A stretch of 64,000 nt of DNA from Spiroplasma alleghenense (GCF_003363775.1 NZ_CP031376.1:124001-188000), one strand, 5' to 3'; shown: positions 43,166 through 53,963, numbered from the stretch's first letter. Made by a program: numbers and translations. The notes: generated from the letters alone by a model not told the origin.

Positions 43166-43513
43166 TAAATCCTCCAGGTATTGATTGAACTTCTTTAGAA
43201 ATTCGTTTTCCATTTCAAGTTCCTTATTTTTCTTTTTCAAACGATGTAATTCATAACTTAATTTATCTCGCTTAGACGGCGCTCCAATTCTACTAATACC
43301 TGCAGTTTGTCCTTTTCTAGATGATATTCTCTTTAAATACTCTTCCCCAAACTGCTCGTATCCCAAAGCTCATTTTCGAGCTGCCGAGTATGAGACATTG
43401 TATTTAGCTGCTAATTTTTTTCAACTTTGTTGATTTTGCAATCAATCATGCGCGATTTCTAACTTTTTATCAAAAGAAGTCATGTGACTTTTATTTCCTT
43501 TTAAATTGGCCAT
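43148..43513 (-). CDS. IS3-family OrfA (copy 2)
   Basis: 121 residues as in copy 1, with AGGAGG before the ATG. The slip heptamer A AAA AAC sits in frame just before the stop. Confidence 0.93.
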
Positions 43514-43589
43514 TTAAAAAACCTCCTATGCAAAGAGTTTACTAGAATAATTTTTTTATTCTACCTCTATACATAAGAGATTATATTCA

Positions 43590-43603
43590 ATCCTGAGACC
43601 GAT
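43590..43603. repeat. Target-site duplication, right of IS copy 2
   Basis: ATCCTGAGACCGAT followed by ATTTTTTAA, the original last codons and stop of the B3/B4 gene. Confidence 0.9.
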
Positions 43604-43691
43604 ATTTTTTAATTTAATAAAAAATAATAAACCTTAAAATTAGGAATAATTTTCCCAATATATAACAGGAAAACCAACCTTAAGTTTAATA

Positions 43692-43747
43692 AACCAAAAT
43701 AGTATTGTACAATTTTATATTTGTACAATACTATTTTTGGTTTTGTT
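43692..43747 (+). terminator. Original terminator of the B3/B4 transcript
   Basis: About 20-bp arms centred on GTATTGTACAA/TTGTACAATAC, followed by T-rich sequence. Confidence 0.85.
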
Positions 43748-43803
43748 TAATTTTCCTCTATTTTTTACTTAAATTTCTAATTATTTGAATCAACGATTTT
43801 CAA

Positions 43804-43836
43804 CCCTAGTTGACTTTATATATATATATATATACT
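43804..43836 (+). promoter_or_regulatory. (TA)9 promoter of lipoprotein 2, candidate phase switch
   Basis: TTGACT (43810-43815) and TATACT (43831-43836) are separated by 15 bases. The spacer and the first part of the -10 box are a run of nine TA units (43817-43834). One more unit would give the optimal 17. The element is framed by CCTAGT (43805-43810) and ACTAGG. The lipoprotein ATG is 36 bases downstream. Confidence 0.65.
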
Positions 43837-43872
43837 AGGTATAGATATATAAAATTATAAGGAGAAATAAAA

Positions 43873-45666
43873 ATGAAGAAATTATTGAGTATATTAGCAT
43901 CAACAGCAATGGTAATTACGATCCCAACAAGCGTAGTTTCTTGTAAAAAAAATAGAATAAATCCTGAAAACGAATTTGACTATAGAGCTTTACAACTAGA
44001 ATTAAAAAATTCAGTTCAACAAATCTTTGAATCTAATTTAAAAAGTGATTTTGATAATTATTTTTTCGTATCAGAATCTAATGGTGGAGACAATGGTGTT
44101 GATTATCCATTTGATAATAGCAAACTTTGAATTATAGAAAACAAAGAGGCTATTGAAAAACTTGAAACCCCTGAATCAAAGGAAATTCAAAATAATATTA
44201 ATCAAATTATTAGTTGAGAAAATGTTGAAGCTGAAATTAATAGTAAGATCATGACTGATGTTAATTTTAAGCCTGTATTAGTTAATGGAAAGTCACCGCT
44301 AGCTGACGGCTATTTTATTGACGCAATTGAAATTAAAGAACAGGGTGAAGACGGACCGATTTCGCTTTATATTAACATCGGAGCCAATTTTTATTTTTTA
44401 AATTCAAACGGTGAAGTCGAAGTCGAAACTTTGAACAATTTTAAAACCTCAATTACCATTACATGTGACGAAACGGATGCAGACTCGTTAAACAAAGTAA
44501 AAAATATCTACACAGACACCTTAAATACACAAGAAAATGCAAATAGCTTTATATACAGAAGTGACAAAGGTAACTTACAAAACACCGCTGATGCAATTAG
44601 GGAAAAAGCTCCCGATAACAGCGTCTACAATCAATTTGAATCTATTTTAAATTTCATTGATTTTGAGGATAAAGAAATCACCTTTAATAAAGAATATATA
44701 ATAAGCCCAGTATATGAAAATATAATTGATTCTTCAGTAGATTCTGGAAATAGTAAATTCCGATTGCAAGGGGGTAACGTATCCTATGGTGTTGGTACGC
44801 CCACTTTAAAAAAAGCTGTGAGAGGTGACAAAGAAGCGGAAGAAAAATTCATTTCTGAAGTTAGCAAAAACGGTTCAACATTTTATATTAATAATGTTAA
44901 ATATAAGGTTGAAAATATTGAGGAAATGTCAGCAAAATATGAAGACTTTTCTGAAGTGATTAACTCATTTAATTTAGAATATAATTTAAAGAATAATTCT
45001 GCTTTTAAAAATAGCATAGAAAATTCTAATTTTAAACTTAACCCAGAAGAAGAGAGAAATTACATTGCGCTGTTTAGGGCCTCAATAAAAGGTATAACCT
45101 TTTCTCTTAATGGCTTTGAATATGATTTACCCGAAGAACAAATCATTATTAAACAACTTCCAGAAAGTGAAAACACTAAAGTTTTATACAAAAAATTTGT
45201 TCAAGATGCATTTGATTTTATCAAAACATTTTTTGGTTTTAGTCAAGAATGATCTATTGAAGATAACTGAGACTATTTTTACTATCTTAAAAAACCTGAA
45301 TCTTGAAAAGATATTGAACCAACCACGCCAATTTCAACCTCTTACGGATTAGATCAATTGTTTGAGGCGAACCCAGAAGCAACTAAATATCTTGAAACAC
45401 TGGACTTAACCATTGGTGTTAGTTTTGCGGAGAAGCAATTCTATAGACCTTTGAAGTGAATTTCTTTTAATGAAAATAATGATATATATTTTTATAATAA
45501 TTTAACCGACAATATTTGACCTGCTAAATTAAGAGTTTGATACTTTTCATCAGCACTAACAAGCAATGACTTAAATAATAAAAATGATTTTTATTTTGGT
45601 GAGAGATATGATTATAGGATGATTAAAGTTAATGAATCTATATCTCCATATAAATTTAAAAATTAA
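43873..45666 (+). CDS. Surface lipoprotein, paralog family member 2
   Basis: A 597-residue protein. AAGGAGAAA precedes the ATG. The leader MKKLLSILASTAMVITIPTS ends in VVSC (lipobox, Cys 24). The family block DVNFKPVLVNGKSPLADG is at residues 127-144, and the C-terminal LRVWYFSSALTSNDL aligns with member 1. The mature protein is acidic and lacks enzyme motifs, consistent with a surface antigen or adhesin. It is driven by the (TA)9 promoter. Direct repeats of the B3/B4 gene's 3' end flank it. Confidence 0.86.
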
Positions 45667-45709
45667 TCATGACTAATTAATAAATTTAAGTTTCATTACT
45701 AGAGTGTTA

Positions 45710-45779
45710 CACCAAAAGTTGCATTTTTAGATAAAAATAATCCTGAAGCTGATATTTTTTAATTTAATAGAAAATAATG
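45710..45779 (+). pseudogene. Duplicated 3' end of the B3/B4-domain gene
   Basis: Reads PKVAFLDKNNPEADIF then TAA (45760-45762), nearly identical to the end of the 41553 gene (PKVAFLDKNNPETD...IF). The match continues at least 20 bases past the stop. There is no upstream part of the gene. Confidence 0.85.
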
Positions 45780-45797
45780 AACTATCAAATAAAAACT

Positions 45798-45866
45798 AAT
45801 TCTCCAATATACAACTACGATAGAAGCAATTTTATCGTTCAGAATTGTATGTGAGGAGAATTTTTT
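45798..45866 (+). terminator. Compound hairpin terminator
   Basis: Outer arms AATTCTCC (45798-45805) and GGAGAATT (45855-45862), with inner ATACAA/TTGTAT and CGATA/TATCG pairs, followed by T6. Confidence 0.8.
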
Positions 45867-45948
45867 ATTTAAAATTAAATTACTAAAATCATTGTATTAT
45901 TTTAAATAATTAATTAAAATAAACATAATGTGAAAGGCGGATGTCAAA

Positions 45949-46086
45949 ATGTTTAAAAAATCATTAATTAATCTACAAGAACAGTACTTAATCACTCAAT
46001 GATTATTTGTTTTTGCGTCTCGCTCAGAAGCTTTTGAGAAAGTGTTAGAAAACGAATCGCTCTCCGTATTAGCTAATTTAGCTTAA
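45949..46086 (+). CDS. Small ORF upstream of pot operon
   Basis: A 45-residue frame, MFKKSLINLQEQYLITQWLF...SLSVLANLA, with AAAGGCGG 9 bases before the ATG. It has one UGA Trp. A hairpin with a T run follows within five bases of its stop and precedes potA. It may be a real small protein or a leader peptide. No homology is known to me. Confidence 0.45.
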
Positions 46087-46091
46087 TTAAA

Positions 46092-46119
46092 ATACAAACT
46101 TAGTTTGTATAATTTTTTA
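46092..46119 (+). terminator. Hairpin between small ORF and potA (terminator/attenuator)
   Basis: ATACAAAC, TTA loop, GTTTGTAT, then AATTTTTTA. The right arm overlaps a TATAAT (46108-46113), so it may combine an end of transcription and the potA promoter. Confidence 0.6.
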
Positions 46120-46146
46120 TTGTTTAATTAGTAAAGGAGAAATACG

Positions 46147-47202
46147 ATGGAAAAAAACAGTATTCTTCAAATCCGAAATATAACAAAAGACTACGACGGA
46201 AAAGTCGTTTTAAAAGGGATTAGTTTAAATATTCACGAAGGAGAGTTCATAACCCTTCTGGGTCCAAGTGGATGTGGTAAAACTACAACTTTAAATATTA
46301 TTGGAGGATTTGAAAAACCAAACTCGGGGGAAATTTTATTTGAAAATAAAAACCTTCTGGCTCTACCAATTAATAAAAGACAAATGAACACTATTTTTCA
46401 AGGTTACGCTTTGTTTCCTCATCTAGATGTTTTTGATAATGTGGCATATGGATTAAGAAATAAAAAAACTAAACCAGACATTATTGAAAAAGAAGTAATG
46501 GCGCACTTAAAACAAGTAGGATTGCTTGGTAGTGAAAATAAGAGAGTGGATGAACTTTCTGGAGGTCAAAAGCAACGTGTTGCGATTGCGCGTGCTTTGG
46601 TAATGAAACCAAAAATTTTGCTACTTGATGAACCAATGTCTGCTTTGGATGTTCACTTAAAGAAAATCATGCAAGCAGAATTAAAAAGATTGCAATTAGA
46701 GGTAGGAATTACTTTTATTTTAGTAACCCATGATCAAGAAGAGGCTCTAACCCTAAGTGATCGAGTTGTTGTAATGAATCAAGGAACAATTCAACAAGTT
46801 GGAACTCCAGAAGACATTTATAATGAACCAGAAAATAAATGAGTTGCTAAATTTATTGGAACTAGTAATGTCATTGAAAACGGAATTTTCATTAAAGACC
46901 GTAAAGTTAAAATTGATGGACAAGAATTTAGTTGTCAAGATAAAGGTTTTGGGGAAAACGATGAAAATATTGATATTGTCATCAGACCCGAAGATATTGA
47001 TATTGAAACTCCAGAAAAAGGATTCTTTCAAGGCAAAGTTGAAAGCGTTATTTTTAAAGGGGTTTATTATGAGGTAATAGTTGCAACCAAATTTAGAAAT
47101 TGGTTGATACACACAACAGACTTGATTGAAGATGGTTCAAAAGTTGGGATTCGTTGAAATGTTGAAGATATTCATGTTATGTGAAAAGAAATTGATAACT
47201 AA
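46147..47202 (+). CDS. potA: Spermidine/putrescine ABC transporter ATPase
   Basis: A 351-residue protein. AAAGGAGAAA precedes the ATG. Walker [10 protein letters not shown] is at 39-47, signature LSGGQ at 137-141, Walker B LLLDEP with Asp161-Glu162 and H-loop [10 protein letters not shown]-terminal regulatory (TOBE-like) domain ([20 protein letters not shown]) follows. It powers polyamine uptake through PotB and the PotC part of the fusion. Its stop overlaps the potB start by one base. Confidence 0.95.
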
Positions 47203-48212
47203 TGGCAGATTTGAAAAATAAAAAATTAACTGAAGATACAATTCAAAAAGAAAATATTTTTGAAGAAATTGAAGCAGTTCATGATGAATTAAATTCAACC
47301 GATGATCCCAAATCAAGCAAACCTCCTGGAGTTTTTTACAAGTTAAAAAATTCTAACTTTATCGCAAAGACAAGTCAAAAAACTTGACCAATTTTATTAC
47401 CGTTCATTATTGTTATGGTATTTTTAATTATATTACCTTTAATCGGAATAGTTGTTTATTCAATTATCCAACCCACAAACAATAGTTTAGTCTTTAAACT
47501 AAGTTTAGAAAATTTTGTAAAACTATTTAGTGATTCAAATATTATGATTGCGATGCTACTTTCGATTGCCTACGCTTTTGTAGCTGCTTTTTTCTGTGTT
47601 CTAATTGGTTATCCAATTGCCTATATTATGGCTCAACTGAAAAATAAAATGCTGGCAAAAAATGTCTGAGTTTTAGTAACGATGCCGATATGAATTAGTA
47701 TGTTAATGAAGGTAATTGGTCTGCAAACAGTATTTTACATGTTGGCACCAACCGCGCTAGGAACTCCAATTGCAATTATAGTCGGAATGGTCTACATGTT
47801 TTTACCATTCTGTATTACCCCGATTTATAATTCTTTAGAAAGTATGGATCGCAGCCAATTGCTGGCAGCTAAGGATTTGGGAGCTAGTGATTCAAAAGCC
47901 TTTTTCCAATTCACTTTGCGCCAATCAATTCCAGGCGTTCTAGCCGGATTCACCTTAGTAATTATTCAAGCAGCAACTTCTTTGATTGTTGTAAGATACC
48001 TTGGAGATGGAAAAATTAATTTAATTTCTTCAATTATTGAATCATACTTTTTCAAGGGAAGTAATTTTGGATATGGAGCAGCTATCTCTGTTGTACTTGC
48101 AGCTTTAATAGGACTACTAATGCTTGTAATAAAATTAATTACTAATAAATTTGAGGGAGGAGGTTCTAATAAAAAATGAAAAAATTCTTTAAATCAAGTT
48201 ATTTCGCAATAA
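47202..48212 (+). CDS. potB: Spermidine/putrescine ABC permease
   Basis: A 336-residue protein. Residues 1-60 are hydrophilic and acidic, an extra cytoplasmic extension compared with E. coli PotB. Six TMs follow. The EAA loop is near residue 220 (MDRSQLLAAKDLGASDSKAF). The end is read through a UGA Trp and overlaps potCD by 37 bases, so the two are tightly coupled. Confidence 0.94.
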
Positions 48213-51200
48213 TAATGGCTTTTATTTATATTCCTATTATCGTCATGATTATTTATTCATTCAATTCAGGGAAAACTATTTCTCAATTTGATGGATGAAG
48301 TTTAAAATGATACGGGGAATTTTTTAAGAATAGCCCCTTCATAAAATCAATTATCACCTCATTGTTTGTCGCTATCGTCTCAACAACCATTTCAGTAATT
48401 ATTGGAACACTAGCAGCAATTGGATTAAGTCGAGTTAATCGAACTACTCGTAATACTTGATTTTCGATAGCAAATATCCCTTTAGTGAATGCCGATGTTA
48501 TTACAGCCGTTAGTTTAATGGTAGTTTTCATAATTGCTGGTTTAAAATTTGGAATAATGACGCTAATTGCTGCACATATTTCGTTTAACGTACCCTACGT
48601 TTTAATTACTGTAATGCCGCGCCTCAGAAAAATCGATCCCAAAGTTATTGATGCAAGTTATGACTTGGGAAGTAGTTCTCGTCAAACAATGTTTAAAATT
48701 GTTTTACCAATTCTAAGACCAGCCATAATTGCGGCGACTGCAATTGCTTTTGCAATGAGTTTTGATGATTTTATTATTTCTTACTTTACTGGGGGAGATC
48801 AAACTAACGTTTCAACTTTTATTTATACCGCCAAAAAAATTCAGCCGTACATAAATGCTTTTGGAACAATTCTGGTCGGAGTTATTGTTTTATCAATTTT
48901 GATTTGAAATACAATCACTTTTACTAAATCTCGCAATGATGAAATAAAAAAACAAATTAAAGAGGGTTATTACAAATCAAAACAAATTGATGACTTAAAC
49001 CGTCAACTAACAATTTTGTACCAAGAATTAATTACAAATAAAACAATTAAAAAAAGCTGAAAACCAAGTTTGCGAATGAAAGCAATGCTCTTGAGAATTC
49101 AAATTAGGATTTTGGAAAACAAAAACTATAATGCCAAAATCTCAAAACTGGAATGAAAAAAAGAACTTGTAAATAATGAAATCAAATATGAGAAAAAACT
49201 TTTTGTAGCTTATGCAAAGTCTCAGGCCAAAATGAAATTATTAGAACAACAACTTTTAAAAAATTATAAAAGTCACCGTAAGGTTCGCTTTCAAAGTGCT
49301 ATCATAAAGTTATCGAAACGTATTAAAAAATATGAAGCCGAAATTGAAGCTATCAACGAAAGAAACCAAAGTGATTTAGAGTGAATTAAAGAAATTGATG
49401 AAGAGATTTTGGAAATTCAAGCCGAATGAAATGCAACAAGTATGTTGTCTAAAAAAGAGAATTTGCAATATCGTAAAAAAATAAAAAAATTAGAAATAAA
49501 ACGTGACGAACTAAGAGAAGGGCGTAACCAATTAAAATTACGTTTAATTTTAGAAAAACTAAAAGACTTGCAACTGCGTTCTCAAGAGCAAATTCAAGAT
49601 TTAGTTGAAAAGCAAAAAGATTTAAGTAAATTATTGTTCTTACAAATCTCGTTAACAAAAAACATTGATGATAAAATTCAAAAAATTAACTCTAAGTCAG
49701 AAATTACAGAAGATGAACAAAAAAATCTGGATAATCTTTTAATTGAGAAAAACGAATTACTAGAACATCGTCGCGATATCATCAAAGATAAAATAATTGA
49801 CATAGAAAATAAAATCGAAACAATTCAAATTAAAACCGATCAAAAAAGAGAGAAACTTTTCCCGGCTTTAAGTGATGGGGATATTATCGCTAGCCATAAC
49901 AAGGGGTTCTTACAACGTTCTTGAAAAAGTTTGTTAGTATTTATTCTATTTGCTTCATCTTTTACATTATTAACAGTTGCTTATGTAAGAAATAATATTT
50001 ACGACCTAGTTATTGGAAATTGAGGATCTTACATTAATCCGGAATTGATTTCTGAATTTGAGAAAAAACATAACGTAACAGTTAATTACCAGCAATTTGA
50101 CTCAAATGAATCTTTATACAACAAACTTTATACTTTTAACTATGATATTATGGTTCCAAGTGATTACATGGTGCAAAGATTAGTAACTGAAGATAAACTT
50201 TTAGAACTTGACTACAATAGAATTAATCTTTTTGGAAGTTTTGAGGATCAAAATCAAGTTAAACACTATTTCAAAGATGTTGAGGGAAATGATATTACCG
50301 AAAACCCTAATGGTAAATATAATGTTAATTCAGAATTAATGAAATTGATGTTCGAATCAACAACTGAGGAAAATGATCCAAAAGAACATTTAAATGGTAA
50401 TATTACCGATTATGCCATCCCGTACTTTTGGGGAGATTTAGTTGTTGTTGCTAATCCTAATGAAAAAGTTTTAAAATTCTTGGAGTCTCAAAATGTTAAG
50501 TATGAAAATCAACAAATTGATTCATCAAGTTTAAGTTGGGATATTTTTTGGCAGGCGGCTAATGCTGGTTTAAATGTTCGTCTTAATGAAGATGCTAAAA
50601 ATATTTTTGCAATTGCTTCTGAAAAAATGTATGGAACTATTCAACCAAAACTAAATCAAATTGATGAAACTGTTAAAGAACTGAAAAAACTTATTTTAAA
50701 ATCTAATGTTTCTTTACTTGGGGATAACTTAATTGAAAAAGTTGCCCTTGGAGATTTTGATTTAGCATTAATGTACAATGGGGACGCAATATATGCAAAC
50801 CAAATTTACAACGGTGAAGCTGAATTAGAAGACGAAGATGAAATGTTTAGTTCTAGACCAAAAGTGGATGAAAAATTCTTCATTTACGGAAGACCCGGAA
50901 TGACTCATGAAGAAGGTCATACCGAAGGAACTAACGTTTTCTCTGATAATATGGTTATTAATAAAGTAAACCGTAATATTGATTTATCATATGAATGAGT
51001 TAACTTTATGCTTGAAAAATCAGCTGATTTAACTGAATATGTAGGAATTACATCTCCAGTTCAAGAATCAATGGATGAAATGACCAATCCCGGAGGACCT
51101 TTTGAAAGCTATGAATTCCTTTATAAACCTCAAATTACTTTTGACCCAAATGCCAAAGGAACTGCCTTTAAATTCACAAAACAGGACGAAGCTTTAAGTA

Positions 51201-51247
51201 ATAAAATTATTGATGCTTTTAATTCGCTAGTGGCGGGTAAAAATTAA
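48176..51247 (+). CDS. potCD: PotC permease fused to PotD binding protein through a coiled coil
   Basis: A 1023-residue protein. Residues 1-255 are a six-TM PotC permease with an EAA loop (IDPKVIDASYDLGSSSRQTM). About 260-580 is a long, highly charged helical region (KKENLQYRKKIKKLEIKRDE, DKIIDIENKIETIQIKTDQK) typical of coiled coil. TM 585-604 then leads to a PotD-like binding protein (GNWGSYINPELISEFEKKHN, FNYDIMVPSDYMV). Since PotC ends in the cytoplasm, the coiled coil should be internal and the receptor displayed outside. Fusions of this kind are known in mollicutes. Confidence 0.93.
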
Positions 51248-51257
51248 CTATTTTTTT

Positions 51258-51318
51258 AAACATCTTAAAAATATTTTTGGTAACTTTACTTGTTTCAAAA
51301 TATTTTGGGATGTTTTTA
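51258..51318 (+). terminator. Terminator of the pot operon
   Basis: AAACATC (51258-51264) pairs with GATGTTT (51309-51315), with AAAATATTTT elements inside, then T. Confidence 0.75.
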
Positions 51319-51455
51319 TTTTATTTAATAAAAAAGTAAAATAGTTTAAATTATTATTATAATAATATAAACACATATAAGTTTATGCTATAATTATCTA
51401 AATCTAAATGAGAAGCGTCTGCTGGGAGTTTTGATTTAAAAAAGGAGAAACAAAT

Positions 51456-53270
51456 ATGAAAAAATTATTGAGTATTTTAGCGGCAGCAACTATGACAGTA
51501 TCTGCCCCACTAAGCGTAGTAGCTTGTAAAAAAACAGATAAAAATTTAGAGGAAACTGAATTTGATTACCAATTTTGAACAAATAAATTGATAAATGAGT
51601 TGAATCAAGTTGTTAATTCTGGTCTGCAAAAACAACTAGGTGATTTGTATTTTCAGCCCCAAAAGTTTTTTGAAAATAATAAATATATAAACTATGAAAA
51701 TATTATGAAAATTCTAGATGGGGAAAGTAGCATGGATTTAAAATCCGAATCCATAGAATTTAAACAAATTGATTCTGAAATTAGGGAGTTTATTGATTGA
51801 AATGAAATTTTGAAATCTGTCAATGATAGAATTATTGGTGAAGTTAATTACAAAAACATTTTAGTAAATGGTCAAAATCCCCTAAAAAACGGTTTTGAAA
51901 TAAGCGAGATAACTTTAACAGAAAAAGCTGCCGGAATTGTTATGATTAATTTTAAACTGGATGTCTCTGTACAATTAAGAGATGAATCTGGAAGTGCTTT
52001 TTTTCAAAAGATTGAATATAAGTCTACCATAGGAATTTTTACTGATGAGGCTTTAGTTGAAGAAATTAATAATGCAATCAGCGACTTTAATGAACAATTA
52101 AAATTGTCAGAAAATGCCAATAATTTTAGATTCACAAGTTCATCGGGAAACTTTGATGAGAATGCTGCACAATTTTCTCAAAGCGACCACGGAGTTCAAA
52201 AATCATTTTCTGAATTTCTAGAAAAATTTAATAACCAGCAATCTGGAAGTAGTTTTGGAAATCTACAAATTAATCAAAATCAAAATAAATACAATTTCCA
52301 AAAGAGTGCCTTTTTAAGTGCTTCGGTTGTTGAAAGTAGCGTAAGATCAAAATGATACTTAGAAGATAATTTAAACACAACTCTTAAAAAAGGCTTGGTC
52401 GAAGGAGGGGGCGCTCTATTAAATACAATTGACTTAACTTTGGACACAAATGATCGCTCTGATGCTGTTATGGGTTCTAGAGATACAATTCCTGAAAATG
52501 TGAAAAAAAACCTAACCTCAAATGATGCTTGAATGTTTAACCATTTATATATTAAAGAAAAAATTGATAAAAAAACTAATTTGAGCTTTGATCAAATTCT
52601 TACTGATTCAGACTCAGAATTTGATATTTCAACAAATGATCGAAGCGATAGTAAAGTAATAGCAATTTTCCCAACTGAAGTTCAAAGTTTGTCAATTAGT
52701 TTAAATCAAGAAGGTTCTGAACTGAAATTTGACATCCCTAACGTTAATGTTTTTATCAAACAAGAGATGAGAGAAGAAAATTCAAAAAAATTGATGACTC
52801 AATGACTAACATTAGCTTTAGAACTATTCAGAGAGATGTTTGGTTTTGAAAGTGGTGAAAATAACGGTAATAACAATGTTGCAATGAAACTTCCAGAATC
52901 TTTTAAAAATGAATTTGAGTTTAACAAAACTTATAGCTACCATGAATTGATTGAAGGTGTATACAACGAGGCTGTTGAAAGAATTAAAACTAGATTTCCT
53001 GAGGCAAATTATGAATTAATCAGCGGATTCTACCAAAGTCTAAATCTAGATACAGGTAATGCTGACAAATTTCGAGTTGCTGATACAAATAATAACCTTT
53101 ATTATATGAACACAAGTGGTGACACAGTTGCCTATCGCCAGGGTTTATCACCTAATTTAAAGTCTGTTTTTTGGCAAAAAAAACACAAGCACAATAGAAA
53201 AAAATGAATTGACATTTTTATTTATTGGCGGAGTAGCAGATACAATTCAGCCTGAATTTGGCATTGATAA
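51456..53270 (+). CDS. Surface lipoprotein, paralog family member 3 (C-terminus frameshifted)
   Basis: A 604-residue product as read. AAAGGAGAAA precedes the ATG. The leader MKKLLSILAAATMTVSAPLS ends in VVAC (Cys 24). The family block EVNYKNILVNGQNPLKNG is at about 128-145. Near the end the frame passes an A8 tract (53176-53183) and then reads an unrelated tail to 53270. One base fewer would give KNTSTIEKNELTFLFIGGVA and end at 53304, and ELTFLFIGGVAD aligns with the family C-terminus. So this is a switched, mutated or mis-sequenced end. Confidence 0.8.
53176..53183 (+). repeat. Poly-A tract at the lipoprotein frameshift
   Basis: Eight A in TGGCAAAAAAAACAC. A seven-A version restores the family-like C-terminus. 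Confidence 0.7.
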
Positions 53271-53408
53271 AACTAATATAGTTATTTATAATACAGGGAA
53301 ATAATTCTCTAAATTGTTCCGAAAACATTTTAAAACACATCTTTGATTGCGAAATGTAATGATTTTTGAGAAATTAACGATTATTTTAGTATAATAATAT
53401 TTGGTAAT

Positions 53409-53483
53409 GGTGGTATAGCCAAGAGGCTAAGGCGTGGGACTGCAACTCCCTGATCACCGGTTCGACTCCGGTTACCACCTCCA
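53409..53483 (+). tRNA. tRNA-Cys (GCA)
   Basis: 75 nt, acceptor GGTGGTA/TACCACC, anticodon GCA in CTGCAACT, encoded CCA. Confidence 0.96.
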
Positions 53484-53496
53484 AATGAAAATTAAG

Positions 53497-53517
53497 AAGC
53501 ACGAAAGTGCTTTTTTT
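53497..53517 (+). terminator. Terminator after tRNA-Cys
   Basis: AAGCAC-GAAA-GTGCTT followed by T. Confidence 0.9.
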
Positions 53518-53601
53518 AATAAATTGATAAAATTTTCAAAAAAATATAGATATTTTGTTATAATAAATAAGTCGCCATAATTGCAAAAAATTAAAAATTT
53601 C

Positions 53602-53631
53602 TTGTAATTATGCGTTGACTTGTAATATAAT
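53602..53631 (+). promoter_or_regulatory. Promoter of the large tRNA cluster
   Basis: TTGTAA, an 18-base spacer and TATAAT, 18 bases before tRNA-Arg. Confidence 0.65.
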
Positions 53632-53649
53632 ATCATAGGTATGTTTAAT

Positions 53650-53726
53650 GCGCCCGTAGATCAATTGGATAGATCGTTTGACTACGGATCAAAAGGTTAG
53701 GGGTTCGAGTCCCTTCGGGCGCGCCA
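53650..53726 (+). tRNA. tRNA-Arg (ACG)
   Basis: 77 nt, acceptor GCGCCCG/CGGGCGC, anticodon ACG (read as ICG after deamination), encoded CCA. Confidence 0.97.
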
Positions 53727-53777
53727 TTTTAAACCCAAAACATGTGATTTCTAATGGACGGATCATGTGTTAAATAC

Positions 53778-53854
53778 CGGGAAGTGGCTCAGTTTGGTAG
53801 AGCATTCGGTTTGGGACCGAAGGGTCGCAGGTTCAAATCCTGTCTTCCCGACCA
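53778..53854 (+). tRNA. tRNA-Pro (UGG)
   Basis: 77 nt, acceptor CGGGAAG/CTTCCCG, anticodon TGG in TTTGGGACC, encoded CCA. Confidence 0.97.
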
Positions 53855-53871
53855 TTTATTATTTTATTTTT

Positions 53872-53947
53872 GGGCCCTTAGCTCAGCTGGGAGAGCACCT
53901 GCCTTGCACGCAGGGGGTCGACGGTTCGATCCCGTTAGGGTCCACCA
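53872..53947 (+). tRNA. tRNA-Ala (UGC)
   Basis: 76 nt, acceptor GGGCCCT/AGGGTCC, anticodon TGC in CTTGCACG, encoded CCA. Confidence 0.97.
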
Positions 53948-53963
53948 TTTTTATTTTTTTTAC

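Larger units (their letters stand above)
42252..43589 (-). mobile_element. IS3-family insertion sequence, copy 2 (1338 bp)
   Basis: Same length and sequence as the element at 33110-34447 as far as I can read, with the same orientation 9142 bases away. It is inserted at the 3' end of the B3/B4 gene. Its internal plus-strand terminators now end that gene's transcript. Confidence 0.95.

Noticed and set aside
33110-43589. The two IS copies as ends of a composite transposon carrying the genes between them
   Set aside because: Each copy has its own different 14-bp target duplication, so they inserted independently.
43817-43834. TA run seen as a simple AT-rich microsatellite without meaning
   Set aside because: Its exact position between two promoter boxes and its length change in a homologous copy argue for function, so it was kept as a finding.
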